Positions 1 through 6,837 of a DNA stretch of 22,973 nt are shown piece after piece. The position numbers and the translations under genes are program-made. This stretch comes from CAZDDA01 sp964568045 (GTDB taxonomy: Bacteria > Bipolaricaulota > Bipolaricaulia > UBA7950 > UBA9294). How positions within the stretch are numbered: position 1 is the stretch's first letter; every line of letters begins with the position of its first letter. The notes under the pieces were generated by a model. That model was not told where the DNA came from. It saw only the letters and a list, made by a program, of their open reading frames with translations, and ran no database searches. Location: positions 1-22,973 of the forward strand of contig CAZMOL010000016.1 of the NCBI GenBank assembly GCA_964568045.1, in the 5' to 3' direction.

Positions 1-1
1 G

Positions 2-115
2 TGGTGGGTGTGGTATTGCCTCGGCCTGTGTGGGATCATGGCGATTGCCTTCTGGCGTTTCTCGGTCCATCGATCGATTCCTGATTCGACTCACCCTGAG
101 ATAAGCACTGATTGA
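2..115 (+). CDS. 3' end of an unidentified membrane protein (partial)
   Basis: The window opens inside a reading frame of 37 codons that ends in TGA at 113-115. The peptide starts with a Trp-rich hydrophobic stretch (WWVWYCLGLCGIMAIAFW) followed by a polar, partly basic tail (RFSVHRSIPDSTHPE), which looks like a last transmembrane helix and a short cytoplasmic tail. The other two forward frames give less protein-like peptides. The family cannot be named from this much sequence. It ends 63 nt before the cobalamin operon promoter, so it belongs to a separate transcript. Confidence 0.45.
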   Translation, partial: WWVWYCLGLCGIMAIAFWRFSVHRSIPDSTHPEISTD

Positions 116-177
116 TCAAGGTCGTTAAATGCGGCCCTGCTTGGTGCCTTCATCCAACTACAGATACTATGTAGAGC

Positions 178-206
178 TTGACAAAGACAGACCGCTGCAC
201 TAGGAT
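178..206 (+). promoter_or_regulatory. Sigma-70-type promoter of the cobalamin operon
   Basis: An exact TTGACA -35 box (178-183) is followed by a 17-nt spacer and a TAGGAT -10 box (201-206, 4 of 6 consensus). The predicted start of transcription is near 213, about 12 nt upstream of the riboswitch P1 stem. That is where the promoter of a riboswitch-controlled transcript should be, which supports the call. Confidence 0.7.
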
Positions 207-224
207 GCGGTAGTTTCACGACAT

Positions 225-391
225 GACAAAGGTATCCCTGCGGCTCGGAAGTCGGGGATGCAATGGGGGAAGACCGGTAACAGTTGTGCCTGGTCGATTG
301 GACTGGTGTGCAAGTGAAGTCCGGCGCTATCCCGTAACTGTAGTCTTGCCAGCGTAGACAAGGCAAGAGAGCCAGAGTACCCGCCTTTGTC
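225..391 (+). ncRNA. Cobalamin (B12) riboswitch aptamer
   Basis: The element is bounded by an exact 8-bp P1 stem, GACAAAGG (225-232) with CCTTTGTC (384-391). Inside it are the conserved core around GTGCAAGTGAAGTCCGGCGC (from about 307), the CCCGTAACTGTAGTC segment (about 331-345) and the B12-box sequence AGCCAGAGTACCCGCC at 370-385. An additional small hairpin (ATCCC with GGGAT near 234-259) sits 5' of the core. Adenosylcobalamin or a related cobamide is the expected ligand, and binding should lower expression of the downstream uptake and salvage genes. The promoter at 178-206 and the operon starting at 607 fit that role. Confidence 0.93.
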
Positions 392-392
392 C

Positions 393-523
393 GGTCCCGA
401 GGACCTTCGAGGAAGGGGGTAGGGGCGAAGTCAAACGGCTATCGTCTTTTCCCTGTTTGAGGTAACAACAGGGAGCGCTGTTTTCCCGACTCCCCTTTTT
501 CTATAACGAGGTCGGTCTTTTTT
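393..523 (+). terminator. Candidate riboswitch expression platform (alternative hairpins)
   Basis: Several competing helices lie between the aptamer and cobO. TCCCTGTT (450-457) pairs perfectly with AACAGGGA (467-474). Positions 471-475 (GGGAG) can instead pair with CTCCC (490-494), directly before a run of T at 496-500. A third possibility pairs GGGG (422-425) and AGTC (429-432) with GACTCCCC (488-495), ending at the same T run. A second T-rich tract (516-523) follows CCGAC/GTCGG (486-490 and 511-515). The 450-474 and 471-494 helices exclude each other, as expected of an antiterminator and terminator, but which fold is the ON state is not decided by inspection. Nothing else is seen between 524 and 606. 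Confidence 0.45.
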
Positions 524-606
524 GTGAAGGAAGGTGACCCACTACGCACAGTGCAGATGATGCTCTCACGAACTCAAGTGGCGCTTCAGGGAATTGGGGG
601 CGGATA

Positions 607-1149
607 GTGAGCGAAGGATCTTCCGGTGCACGACTGGGGCTTATCCAGATCTACACAGGCGATGGAAAGGGCAAAACCACCGCAGCGCTGGGCCTGGCCC
701 TGCGAGCGTGCGGCCATGGGTTGCGCACCTACATCGGCCAATTCCTCAAGAGGCGAAGCTGCGGTGAAATGCATAGTGCGAAGAAACTGGCTCCCTATCT
801 CACAATCGAGCAGTACGGCTTGGACGAGTACATCTGCAAAGCGGAAGTCACCTCGGAACAGAAAGCGGCGGCACAACACGGGTTGGCCACAGCGCGACAC
901 GCTCTCCTGAGCAACCAATATGACATTGTGATTTTGGATGAGATTCAAGTGGCTTTAAACTACAATCTCTTAACGGAAGAGGAGATTATAGAGGTGATGG
1001 AGTGCAAGCCTGCGCACGTGGAGTTGATAATGACGGGGCGAGGAGCCTCCCAGACTCTCATTGATCGAGCGGACTTGGTCACCGAAATGCGGGAAGTGAG
1101 ACATCCCCTTGCGCGAGGGATTCAAGCCCGACTCGGCATCGAGTTCTAG
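607..1149 (+). CDS. cobO: Cob(I)yrinic acid a,c-diamide / corrinoid adenosyltransferase
   Basis: This enzyme transfers the 5'-deoxyadenosyl group of ATP to reduced cobalt in corrinoids, giving the adenosylated form needed by the later salvage steps. The 180-residue product has the length of the CobA/CobO/BtuR family. It has the unusual P-loop GDGKGKTT at residues 18-25 and the acidic strand YDIVILDE near residues 99-106, with the conserved LNYNLL that follows. The GTG start at 607 has a GGGGG stretch 6 nt upstream and follows the riboswitch leader. It is the first gene of the operon; btuF begins 67 nt later. A PduO- or EutT-type enzyme is excluded because those are unrelated in sequence. Confidence 0.93.
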   Translation: MSEGSSGARLGLIQIYTGDGKGKTTAALGLALRACGHGLRTYIGQFLKRRSCGEMHSAKKLAPYLTIEQYGLDEYICKAEVTSEQKAAAQHGLATARHALLSNQYDIVILDEIQVALNYNLLTEEEIIEVMECKPAHVELIMTGRGASQTLIDRADLVTEMREVRHPLARGIQARLGIEF

Positions 1150-1216
1150 CGGGCCAAGCACACGTGATGCCGAATGACCGTCAAACGACGTTGTTCGGCA
1201 AACAAAGGAGGTCCAG

Positions 1217-2113
1217 ATGAAGAGGATTGAACTGGGTTGCACCGTCTCAGTTGTCTTCACCTTGTTGGTTGTCGGTTTGGCGGTTTACGCGGCGCCATTT
1301 CCTATCGCGGTGACGGACGAAACAGGCAACTTCGTTACTATGAATGCGGAGCCCCAACGTATCGTTTCCCTTGCCCCAAGTCATACGGAGATCCTTTGCG
1401 CACTCGGATTGGGAGACCGGCTGGTCGGGGTGACGACCTACTGCAACTTTCCTCCCGATGTAGCGGACAAGCCAAGGGTTGGTGGGTTTTCCGATGTCGA
1501 CCTCGAACAGGTTGTTGGTCTTTCCCCCGATCTGGTTCTGGCAAGCACCATACACTTGACCGAGGTTGTTCCAAGGCTTGAGGAATTGGGCATCACCGTA
1601 TTCGTGGTCAATCCTCCGACTGTCCTCGCTGTCTTGGACAGCATCCTCACTATCGGATTCATCACCGGACAAGCAAGAACGGCGGCGGCTTTGGTCGCAA
1701 AAATGCAGGAACGTATCGACGTCGTTCTCGAAGCTATTGAAGGCACCACAAAGCCGGAGGTGTTCTGGGAACTCGGGCCGGAGCTATACACGGCCGGACC
1801 GGGATCTTTCATCGATGATCTGATCACGCTGTCCGGTGGGGCGAACGTGGTAGCCGATGTACAAAGCCAGTGGCCGCAGTTGAGTGTTGAGGCAATCATC
1901 ATGAAAGACCCAGAGATCGTCGTCTTGGCGGACCACAACTACGGCGAAACCGCAGAGATGGTAGCGGCTCGACCCGGTTGGGCTGACGTTACGGCAGTGA
2001 AGGAAGGGCGCGTTGTCGAATTGACAAACGATGACATCTTCTCCCGGCCTGGTCCGCGAATTGCGGAGGCGCTCGAGTTCTTGGCACGTGTGTTCCATCC
2101 CGATCGGTTTTAG
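1217..2113 (+). CDS. btuF: Periplasmic cobalamin-binding protein of ABC importer
   Basis: This is a substrate-binding protein of the helical-backbone metal/corrinoid family that delivers corrinoid to BtuCD. The 298-residue product begins with a charged Met-Lys-Arg, a hydrophobic core (residues 9-24) and a small-residue cleavage site around AVYA-APF, so it is probably exported and released by signal peptidase I. No lipobox Cys is seen. The mature part has the family signature QRIVSLAPSHTEILCALG (about residues 47-64) and the later LSGGANV and WPQLSVEAI segments. The ATG at 1217 has AAAGGAGGT at 1204-1212. BtuF rather than an iron-siderophore protein is inferred from the riboswitch and neighbours; the family alone does not settle the ligand. 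Confidence 0.9.
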   Translation: MKRIELGCTVSVVFTLLVVGLAVYAAPFPIAVTDETGNFVTMNAEPQRIVSLAPSHTEILCALGLGDRLVGVTTYCNFPPDVADKPRVGGFSDVDLEQVVGLSPDLVLASTIHLTEVVPRLEELGITVFVVNPPTVLAVLDSILTIGFITGQARTAAALVAKMQERIDVVLEAIEGTTKPEVFWELGPELYTAGPGSFIDDLITLSGGANVVADVQSQWPQLSVEAIIMKDPEIVVLADHNYGETAEMVAARPGWADVTAVKEGRVVELTNDDIFSRPGPRIAEALEFLARVFHPDRF

Positions 2114-2202
2114 AAAACAGCCGCGGAACAACACAAGAAGGATTGGTGTCAATCGCTGACGTGGGTACCCACAAGAACAACAAACAGGTGGCCAACGGCT
2201 CA

Positions 2203-3291
2203 ATGGAGACACTGTCTGCCACTTCCACAAAGCAGAGATCTCTTCGACACTGGCTGGGGCGACGTCGTGGGCATGTGTTGCTGGCGACGTTTGTCCTCGT
2301 TGTCTGCGTCGTGCTGTTGGCAGTGGCCTGGGGCTCGTTCTCTATACCTCCATGGACCATTGTCAAGATCCTCTGGCGACGGGTATCAGGGAGCACGGGT
2401 GCGACAACTTGGCCCACCTCTTGGGAGACGGTCATCCTCCAGATTCGCCTGCCCCGGATTCTCCTCGCTGCTCTTGTTGGTGGAGCCCTTTCACAGGCAG
2501 GTGCGGTCTATCAAGGGCTCTTTCGCAACCCACTTGCTGACCCTTATCTGATCGGGGTTTCTTCAGGAGCGGGGCTCGGAGCAACAATCGCCATCGCCTT
2601 CGGTCTTCGCATCGGTCTAGGGGGACTAGGCGCTGTTTCGATGCTCGCTTTTTCGGGGGCATTGGTTGCTACGGCACTGGTCTATCTCCTCTCGCGAATC
2701 GGCGGTCGCACGTCGGTCGCCACACTGCTGCTGGCAGGCGTTGCTTTGGGAGCGTTTTTCGCGTCGATCCAGACCTTCTTCATGTTTCGGTCCAAGGACG
2801 CGTTCCACACCGTGCATATCGTCAGCTGGCTGATGGGGAGCTTCAACCTGGCAAACTGGATGAAGGTCCGACTGCTGGCCCCTGTGCTCGCGTTTGGCGG
2901 GGCGATCATTTGGGCCTACGGGTACCGGCTGAACGTTCTCCAATTGGACGAGGAACAGGCTCAACAGTTGGGGGTTGCTGTTGAACGGGCCCGGTTGATT
3001 CTCATTGCGCTGGCGTCGCTGGTCACTGCCACCGCTGTAGCCGTCAGTGGCGTCATTGGATTCGTCGGCCTCCTTGTGCCACATGCGGTGCGATTGGTTT
3101 GGGGACCCGATCATCGTTTTCTGTTGCCGATGAGCGTGCTCGTCGGCGCCGTTCTTATGATCATCGCTGATGGGGTGGCTCGAACGCTCCTTGCGCCAGC
3201 GGAGTTGCCAGTGGGCGTGGTGACGGCCTTCTTGGGCGCACCGTTCTTTCTCTATCTGCTGCGACAAAAGAGGCAACACCTTTTCCGATGA
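2203..3291 (+). CDS. btuC: Cobalamin ABC transporter permease (FecCD family)
   Basis: This is the membrane permease subunit that forms, as a dimer, the channel for corrinoid import. It is a very hydrophobic protein with around ten predicted transmembrane helices. Family hallmarks are LRLPRILLAALVGGALSQAG-like sequence (seen as IRLPRILLAALVGGAL), the NPLADPYLIGVSSGAGLGA segment, and the C-terminal GVIGFVGLLVPHAVRL that contacts the ATPase. The start is uncertain. The frame is open from TTG 2143 (GTG 2146, with AAGGA only 3 nt upstream) and from ATG 2203, which has AGGTGG 11 nt upstream; ATG 2203 is used here and gives 362 residues. The gene lies between btuF and btuD with short gaps. Cobalamin specificity is inferred from context. 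Confidence 0.9.
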   Translation: METLSATSTKQRSLRHWLGRRRGHVLLATFVLVVCVVLLAVAWGSFSIPPWTIVKILWRRVSGSTGATTWPTSWETVILQIRLPRILLAALVGGALSQAGAVYQGLFRNPLADPYLIGVSSGAGLGATIAIAFGLRIGLGGLGAVSMLAFSGALVATALVYLLSRIGGRTSVATLLLAGVALGAFFASIQTFFMFRSKDAFHTVHIVSWLMGSFNLANWMKVRLLAPVLAFGGAIIWAYGYRLNVLQLDEEQAQQLGVAVERARLILIALASLVTATAVAVSGVIGFVGLLVPHAVRLVWGPDHRFLLPMSVLVGAVLMIIADGVARTLLAPAELPVGVVTAFLGAPFFLYLLRQKRQHLFR

Positions 3292-3337
3292 ACGCGCCCT
3301 TCGTGAAAGAAAGAACTGCTTCGCCCGGGAGGTAATC

Positions 3338-4177
3338 ATGAGGAGGCTTCGCTCGGCCGTAGAAGGTCTTTTCAGACGCCAACCGGCCTGCGCTATCCGC
3401 AAGCCATTGCCCATGGAGGCTACCAGCCTATCTTTCTCGTTCGGCAATTGCCGAGTAGTGAACAACGTGGACCTGCTATTGGAACCAGGTTGTATGGTTG
3501 GCGTTATCGGGCCAAACGGCGCGGGCAAATCGACGCTGGTCAAGTTGTTGAGTCGTGTATTGACGCCAGAATCGGGGCGAATCAGCCTCGGCGACCGGAG
3601 CCTAAGGGACTGGCGCGCAATGGAGCTGGCACGTGTTTTGACCGTGGTGCCACAGAACCCAGAGCTGCCAGCTGCCTTCACGAGCTGGGAAATGGTACTG
3701 ATGGGGCGCACTCCTTTCTTGGGATGGCTGGGGAAAGAGAGCGAAAAGGACCGGGCCATCGTTCAGCGAGCGATGATAGACACAGGGACTTGGCCGTTGG
3801 CAAAACGAGGGATCCATCAGCTCAGCGGGGGAGAACGCCAACGTGTGATCATCGCCCGCGCGTTGGCTCAGGAACCTCATGTGTTGCTTTTGGACGAACC
3901 GACTGCACACCTTGACATCAATCATCAAATAGAAACCATGAACCTTATCACACAGCTTGTGGAAGAGAGGCAATTGGCTGGATTGGTGATCTTTCACGAT
4001 CTCAACCTTGCTTCACACTTCTGCGACGAGTTGGTGTTGCTGCAAAATGGAACGGTGTTGGCACACGGTGCCCCTGAGCAAGTTCTAACGAAAACCGCCA
4101 TTCGACAGGCCTACAATGTGGACGTCACGATTATGCGGCATCCTGGCCATGACCTGCCTGTGGTGCTTCCCGCGTGA
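3338..4177 (+). CDS. btuD: Cobalamin ABC transporter ATP-binding protein
   Basis: This is the ATPase subunit that powers corrinoid import with BtuC. It is 279 residues, cytoplasmic, with Walker A GPNGAGKST (58-66), Q-loop Gln106, the ABC signature LSGGERQR (162-169) and Walker B VLLLDEPT (182-189) followed by the D-loop and a switch His in VIFHDLNLAS. The ATG at 3338 has GGGAGGT at 3327-3333. An internal Met at residue 26 is possible, but it has no good ribosome-binding site and the first 25 residues are basic and unremarkable. It starts 46 nt after btuC and completes the btuFCD set. The closest paralogous family is FecE/FhuC-type ATPases. Confidence 0.92.
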   Translation: MRRLRSAVEGLFRRQPACAIRKPLPMEATSLSFSFGNCRVVNNVDLLLEPGCMVGVIGPNGAGKSTLVKLLSRVLTPESGRISLGDRSLRDWRAMELARVLTVVPQNPELPAAFTSWEMVLMGRTPFLGWLGKESEKDRAIVQRAMIDTGTWPLAKRGIHQLSGGERQRVIIARALAQEPHVLLLDEPTAHLDINHQIETMNLITQLVEERQLAGLVIFHDLNLASHFCDELVLLQNGTVLAHGAPEQVLTKTAIRQAYNVDVTIMRHPGHDLPVVLPA

Positions 4178-4276
4178 GGTAAGTGAGTGTCGGGATGAAT
4201 TCCTTGTTTCCAGCTTTCTCTTATGCGCCGCTGAGACCTATGGACCTCCAACGAAAGTTAAGGTGAGAACACCGCG

Positions 4277-4942
4277 ATGATTGTGCATGGGACGCCGTTT
4301 GTCTGTTCCTGGAGCGGCGGCAAGGAGTCGTGTCTCTCGCTGTACCACGCTGTACAAGAAGGGGGGCGGCCATCGTGTCTGCTCACCATGCTTCGCAAAA
4401 ACGGAAGACAAACGCACTCACACGGACTGGAAAAGTCCGTCTTGGCCGCGCAGGCAGAGTGCTTGGGCGTTCCGTTGGTCACGCCGACGGCCTCATGGTC
4501 GGACTACGAGTCGGTCTTCGTTCAGACACTTGTGGATTTCAAGGTCTCGGGGATGGAAGCCTGCGTGTTCGGCGACATCGCCGTCGACGTGCATCGTGAA
4601 TGGGCTAAGTGAGTTTGCGAACAGGCGCGGATGGCGGCGGCACTTCCCTTGTGGAACAGGCCGCGGACCGAGATTCTTGCCGAATTGACCACGCTTGGCT
4701 TCAAGGCAATGATCGTTGCAATCCGTAACGGAGCGTTGAAGCGAGATTGTCTCGGCGAGATTCTTGGTAGGGAGCTGATTGCGGAGCTGCTTTCTCACGA
4801 AATTGATCCCACCGGCGAGCAAGGAGAGTACCACACCGTGGTCACGGATGGGCCGCTTTTCCATCGACCGCTTCGGCTGAGCAAGAACAGGGTCGTCCTT
4901 CGCTCAGGCTACGCGTTCCTGGACGTACGTGTCTCCCAGTGA
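4277..4942 (+). pseudogene. Dph6-like ATP pyrophosphatase interrupted by in-frame TGA
   Basis: The product belongs to the ATP_bind_4 / diphthine-ammonia-ligase-like family (PP-loop N-type ATP pyrophosphatases). The N-terminal half has the PP-loop SWSGGKES (residues 11-18), the HSHG turn and FGDIAVDVHREW (98-109). An in-frame TGA at 4610-4612 (codon 112) stops it. Homology resumes at once in the same frame: VCEQARMAAALPLW, then the family's DPTGEQGEYHT motif and a C-terminal beta segment. With read-through the protein is 221 residues, a normal family length. A single CGA (Arg) to TGA change would explain it. Bacteria lack diphthamide, so the role is unknown; position between btuD and cobT suggests a corrinoid-related amidation or ligation. 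Alternatives are a sequencing error, read-through, or a recently inactivated gene. AAGGTGAG at about 4260 is the ribosome-binding site. Confidence 0.85.
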
Positions 4943-4973
4943 GAATTGAGGAGAACCAAGGAGGGGTTTTGCG

Positions 4974-5021
4974 ATGGAGTGCTGGATCGGGCTTGTAGAT
5001 CCGTACGTGCACACGAGGTGA
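4974..5021 (+). CDS. Possible 15-codon leader ORF upstream of cobT
   Basis: An ATG at 4974 sits 7 nt after AAGGAGGGG (4958-4966), one of the strongest Shine-Dalgarno sequences in this window. The ORF encodes MECWIGLVDPYVHTR and stops at TGA 5019-5021, nine nt before the chosen cobT start. The frame differs from cobT. It may serve only to bring ribosomes to cobT, or the strong site may be a relic of a longer gene. No family is recognised. Confidence 0.35.
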   Translation: MECWIGLVDPYVHTR

Positions 5022-5029
5022 ACAAAGAA

Positions 5030-6085
5030 GTGTCTACACTCGAAAGGACGCTAAAGACGATTGGTCCCCTCGATGATTCCGCGATGGCCGCGGCCCGTAC
5101 GCGCCAGGCTCACCTTACCAAGCCGCCGGGGAGTCTCGGCCGACTGGAGGAGCTCTCCGTTCAGGTTGCCGGGATCACCGGACAGGCGCGGCCAAGGATC
5201 GCGCAGAAGGCAGTCATCATCTGTGCAGCAGACCACGGCGTGGCGGCGCAAGGAGTGAGCGCCTATCCACAGGAAGTCACGGCGCAAATGGTTGCCAACT
5301 TCCTCCAGGGTGGGGCGGCGATCAACGTGCTGGCGCGGCACACGGGTGCGCGAGTCGTTGTTGTAGACGTCGGTGTCCTATCCGATCTTGTTGCCCATCC
5401 AAACCTGGTAATCAGGAAGGTGGCGCACGGGACGGCCGATATCGCTGAGGGTCCGGCGATGAGCCGGGCCCAAGCGATCCAGGCGATTGAGACAGGTATT
5501 GAGGTTGTCGAAGAGGAGACCGCGCGCGGTTTGGACCTTGTCGCCGCCGGCGACATGGGCATAGGCAACACGACCCCATCCAGTGCCATCGTTGCGGCCA
5601 TCTGCAACCATCCTGTTGCTGAAGTGACCGGCGCGGGAACCGGTATCGATGAGCAACAGCGCGCGCACAAAGTCGACATCATCAAGAAGGCCCTTTTGAC
5701 TAATCGACCCGACTCTTCCGATTCCCTTGATGTCCTGGCCAAGGTCGGAGGCTTCGAAATCGGAGCCATTGCCGGAATCATCCTCGGCGCAGCGGCGCAC
5801 CGAATTCCTGCGGCCATCGATGGCTTCATCTCCACGGCCGGAGCATTGCTTGCCGTGGGTTTAGCGCCTCTTGTCCGCGATTACATCATCGCGACACATA
5901 CCTCGGTGGAGGCCGGCCACAAGATCATGCTGGATCACTTGGGTCTGTCTGCCTGCTTAAATGTTGATTTCCGCCTGGGCGAGGGAACCGGCGCGGTGCT
6001 CGTTCTCGGCTTCGTAGAAGCTGCGTGCAAAATCCTTGACGAGATGGCGACATTTGAGAGCGCTGGGGTCTCCAATGGTCGATAG
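5030..6085 (+). CDS. cobT: Nicotinate-nucleotide-dimethylbenzimidazole phosphoribosyltransferase
   Basis: CobT makes alpha-ribazole phosphate from nicotinate mononucleotide and a lower-ligand base such as 5,6-dimethylbenzimidazole, for nucleotide-loop assembly. The 351-residue product has the N-terminal KPPGSLGRLE, the AADHGVAAQGVSAYPQEVTA segment, the AAGDMGIGNTTPSSAI loop, and near the C-terminus RLGEGTGA, whose Glu318 corresponds to the catalytic base of the family. The frame is open from TTG 4946, but GTG 5030 is preferred: it has GAGGTG at 5015-5020 with a 9-nt gap, and yields the family's usual length and N-terminus. The 3' end overlaps cobS by 11 nt. No bluB or bza genes are in the window, so the base source is unknown. 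Confidence 0.94.
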   Translation: MSTLERTLKTIGPLDDSAMAAARTRQAHLTKPPGSLGRLEELSVQVAGITGQARPRIAQKAVIICAADHGVAAQGVSAYPQEVTAQMVANFLQGGAAINVLARHTGARVVVVDVGVLSDLVAHPNLVIRKVAHGTADIAEGPAMSRAQAIQAIETGIEVVEEETARGLDLVAAGDMGIGNTTPSSAIVAAICNHPVAEVTGAGTGIDEQQRAHKVDIIKKALLTNRPDSSDSLDVLAKVGGFEIGAIAGIILGAAAHRIPAAIDGFISTAGALLAVGLAPLVRDYIIATHTSVEAGHKIMLDHLGLSACLNVDFRLGEGTGAVLVLGFVEAACKILDEMATFESAGVSNGR

Positions 6086-6836
6086 GTTTGTGATACCGTT
6101 TGTTGTTGCACTACGGTTTCTGACGATCATTCCGGTCCCGCTTTCCGTGGAAATCACGTCCCGCCGGACGAGTCGAGCGATGGCCTGGTTTCCGGTCGTC
6201 GGCTTGATCATCGGGGGTATCTTGGCCCTAGTGGATTGGGCGTTGGCCTTTGTCTTTCCTCCACTGGTGAATGCGGGATTGCTGCTTGTGGTGTGGGTAG
6301 GAGTGACCGGCGCATTGCACTTTGATGGATTCGTGGATTGCTGCGACGGACTGTTTGCCGCCAAGTCGCCGGAGCAGCGGTTGGAGATCCTCCGTGATAC
6401 ACATCTGGGGTCCTATGCGGTGGTCGGGGCGGTTTGCTTGTTACTGATCAAGTTTGCCCTGCTCGTGGTACTGCCTGGCGAGTATCGGATCGCTGCACTC
6501 CTGGTCACTCCAGCCCTTGCACGGGCCGCAACCGTCTACGCAGCGCGCGCGTTCCCCTATGCGCGGCGCAATCCTGGACTGGGACAATTCTTCCGGGAAA
6601 CCCTGACGTGGCGTGAAGTGATCGTAGCAGTAAGCATAGCTGTTGGTGCAGCGGGGGTCGCATTGACGTGGCGGGGTCTTGTCCTCGCGCTTTCGGTTTG
6701 GGCACTGACGGTGGGGATTGCCGCGTGGGGTAGGCGTCGCATCGGCGGCCTCACCGGCGATGTGTACGGGGCGATTACCGAACTGACCGAGGTCGGAGCA
6801 CTGCTGTGCACAGTCCTAATCGCGAGGGTCCTTTGA
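6075..6836 (+). CDS. cobS: Adenosylcobinamide-GDP ribazoletransferase (cobalamin synthase)
   Basis: CobS joins adenosylcobinamide-GDP with alpha-ribazole (phosphate) to close the nucleotide loop, in the membrane. The 253-residue protein is hydrophobic with several transmembrane segments and has the family motif DGFVDCCDGL with aspartates at residues 84, 88 and 91, preceded by GALHF and followed by the RLEILRDTHLGSYAVVG segment. ATG 6075 has GGGGT six nt upstream and gives the typical N-terminus (VALRFLTIIPVP); the frame is open further upstream but only inside cobT. It overlaps cobT by 11 nt and ends one nt before the next gene, so these genes are probably translationally coupled. Confidence 0.94.
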   Translation: MVDRFVIPFVVALRFLTIIPVPLSVEITSRRTSRAMAWFPVVGLIIGGILALVDWALAFVFPPLVNAGLLLVVWVGVTGALHFDGFVDCCDGLFAAKSPEQRLEILRDTHLGSYAVVGAVCLLLIKFALLVVLPGEYRIAALLVTPALARAATVYAARAFPYARRNPGLGQFFRETLTWREVIVAVSIAVGAAGVALTWRGLVLALSVWALTVGIAAWGRRRIGGLTGDVYGAITELTEVGALLCTVLIARVL

Positions 6837-6837
6837 A

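Noticed and set aside
113..120. TTGATCAA-like palindrome before the cobalamin promoter as an FNR site
   Set aside because: FNR sites need a 4-nt spacer between TTGAT and ATCAA; here the halves are fused, and it overlaps the upstream gene's stop.
4946..5029. Upstream extension of cobT to TTG 4946
   Set aside because: The extra residues are unlike the family N-terminus, whereas GTG 5030 has GAGGTG at proper spacing and yields the usual length.
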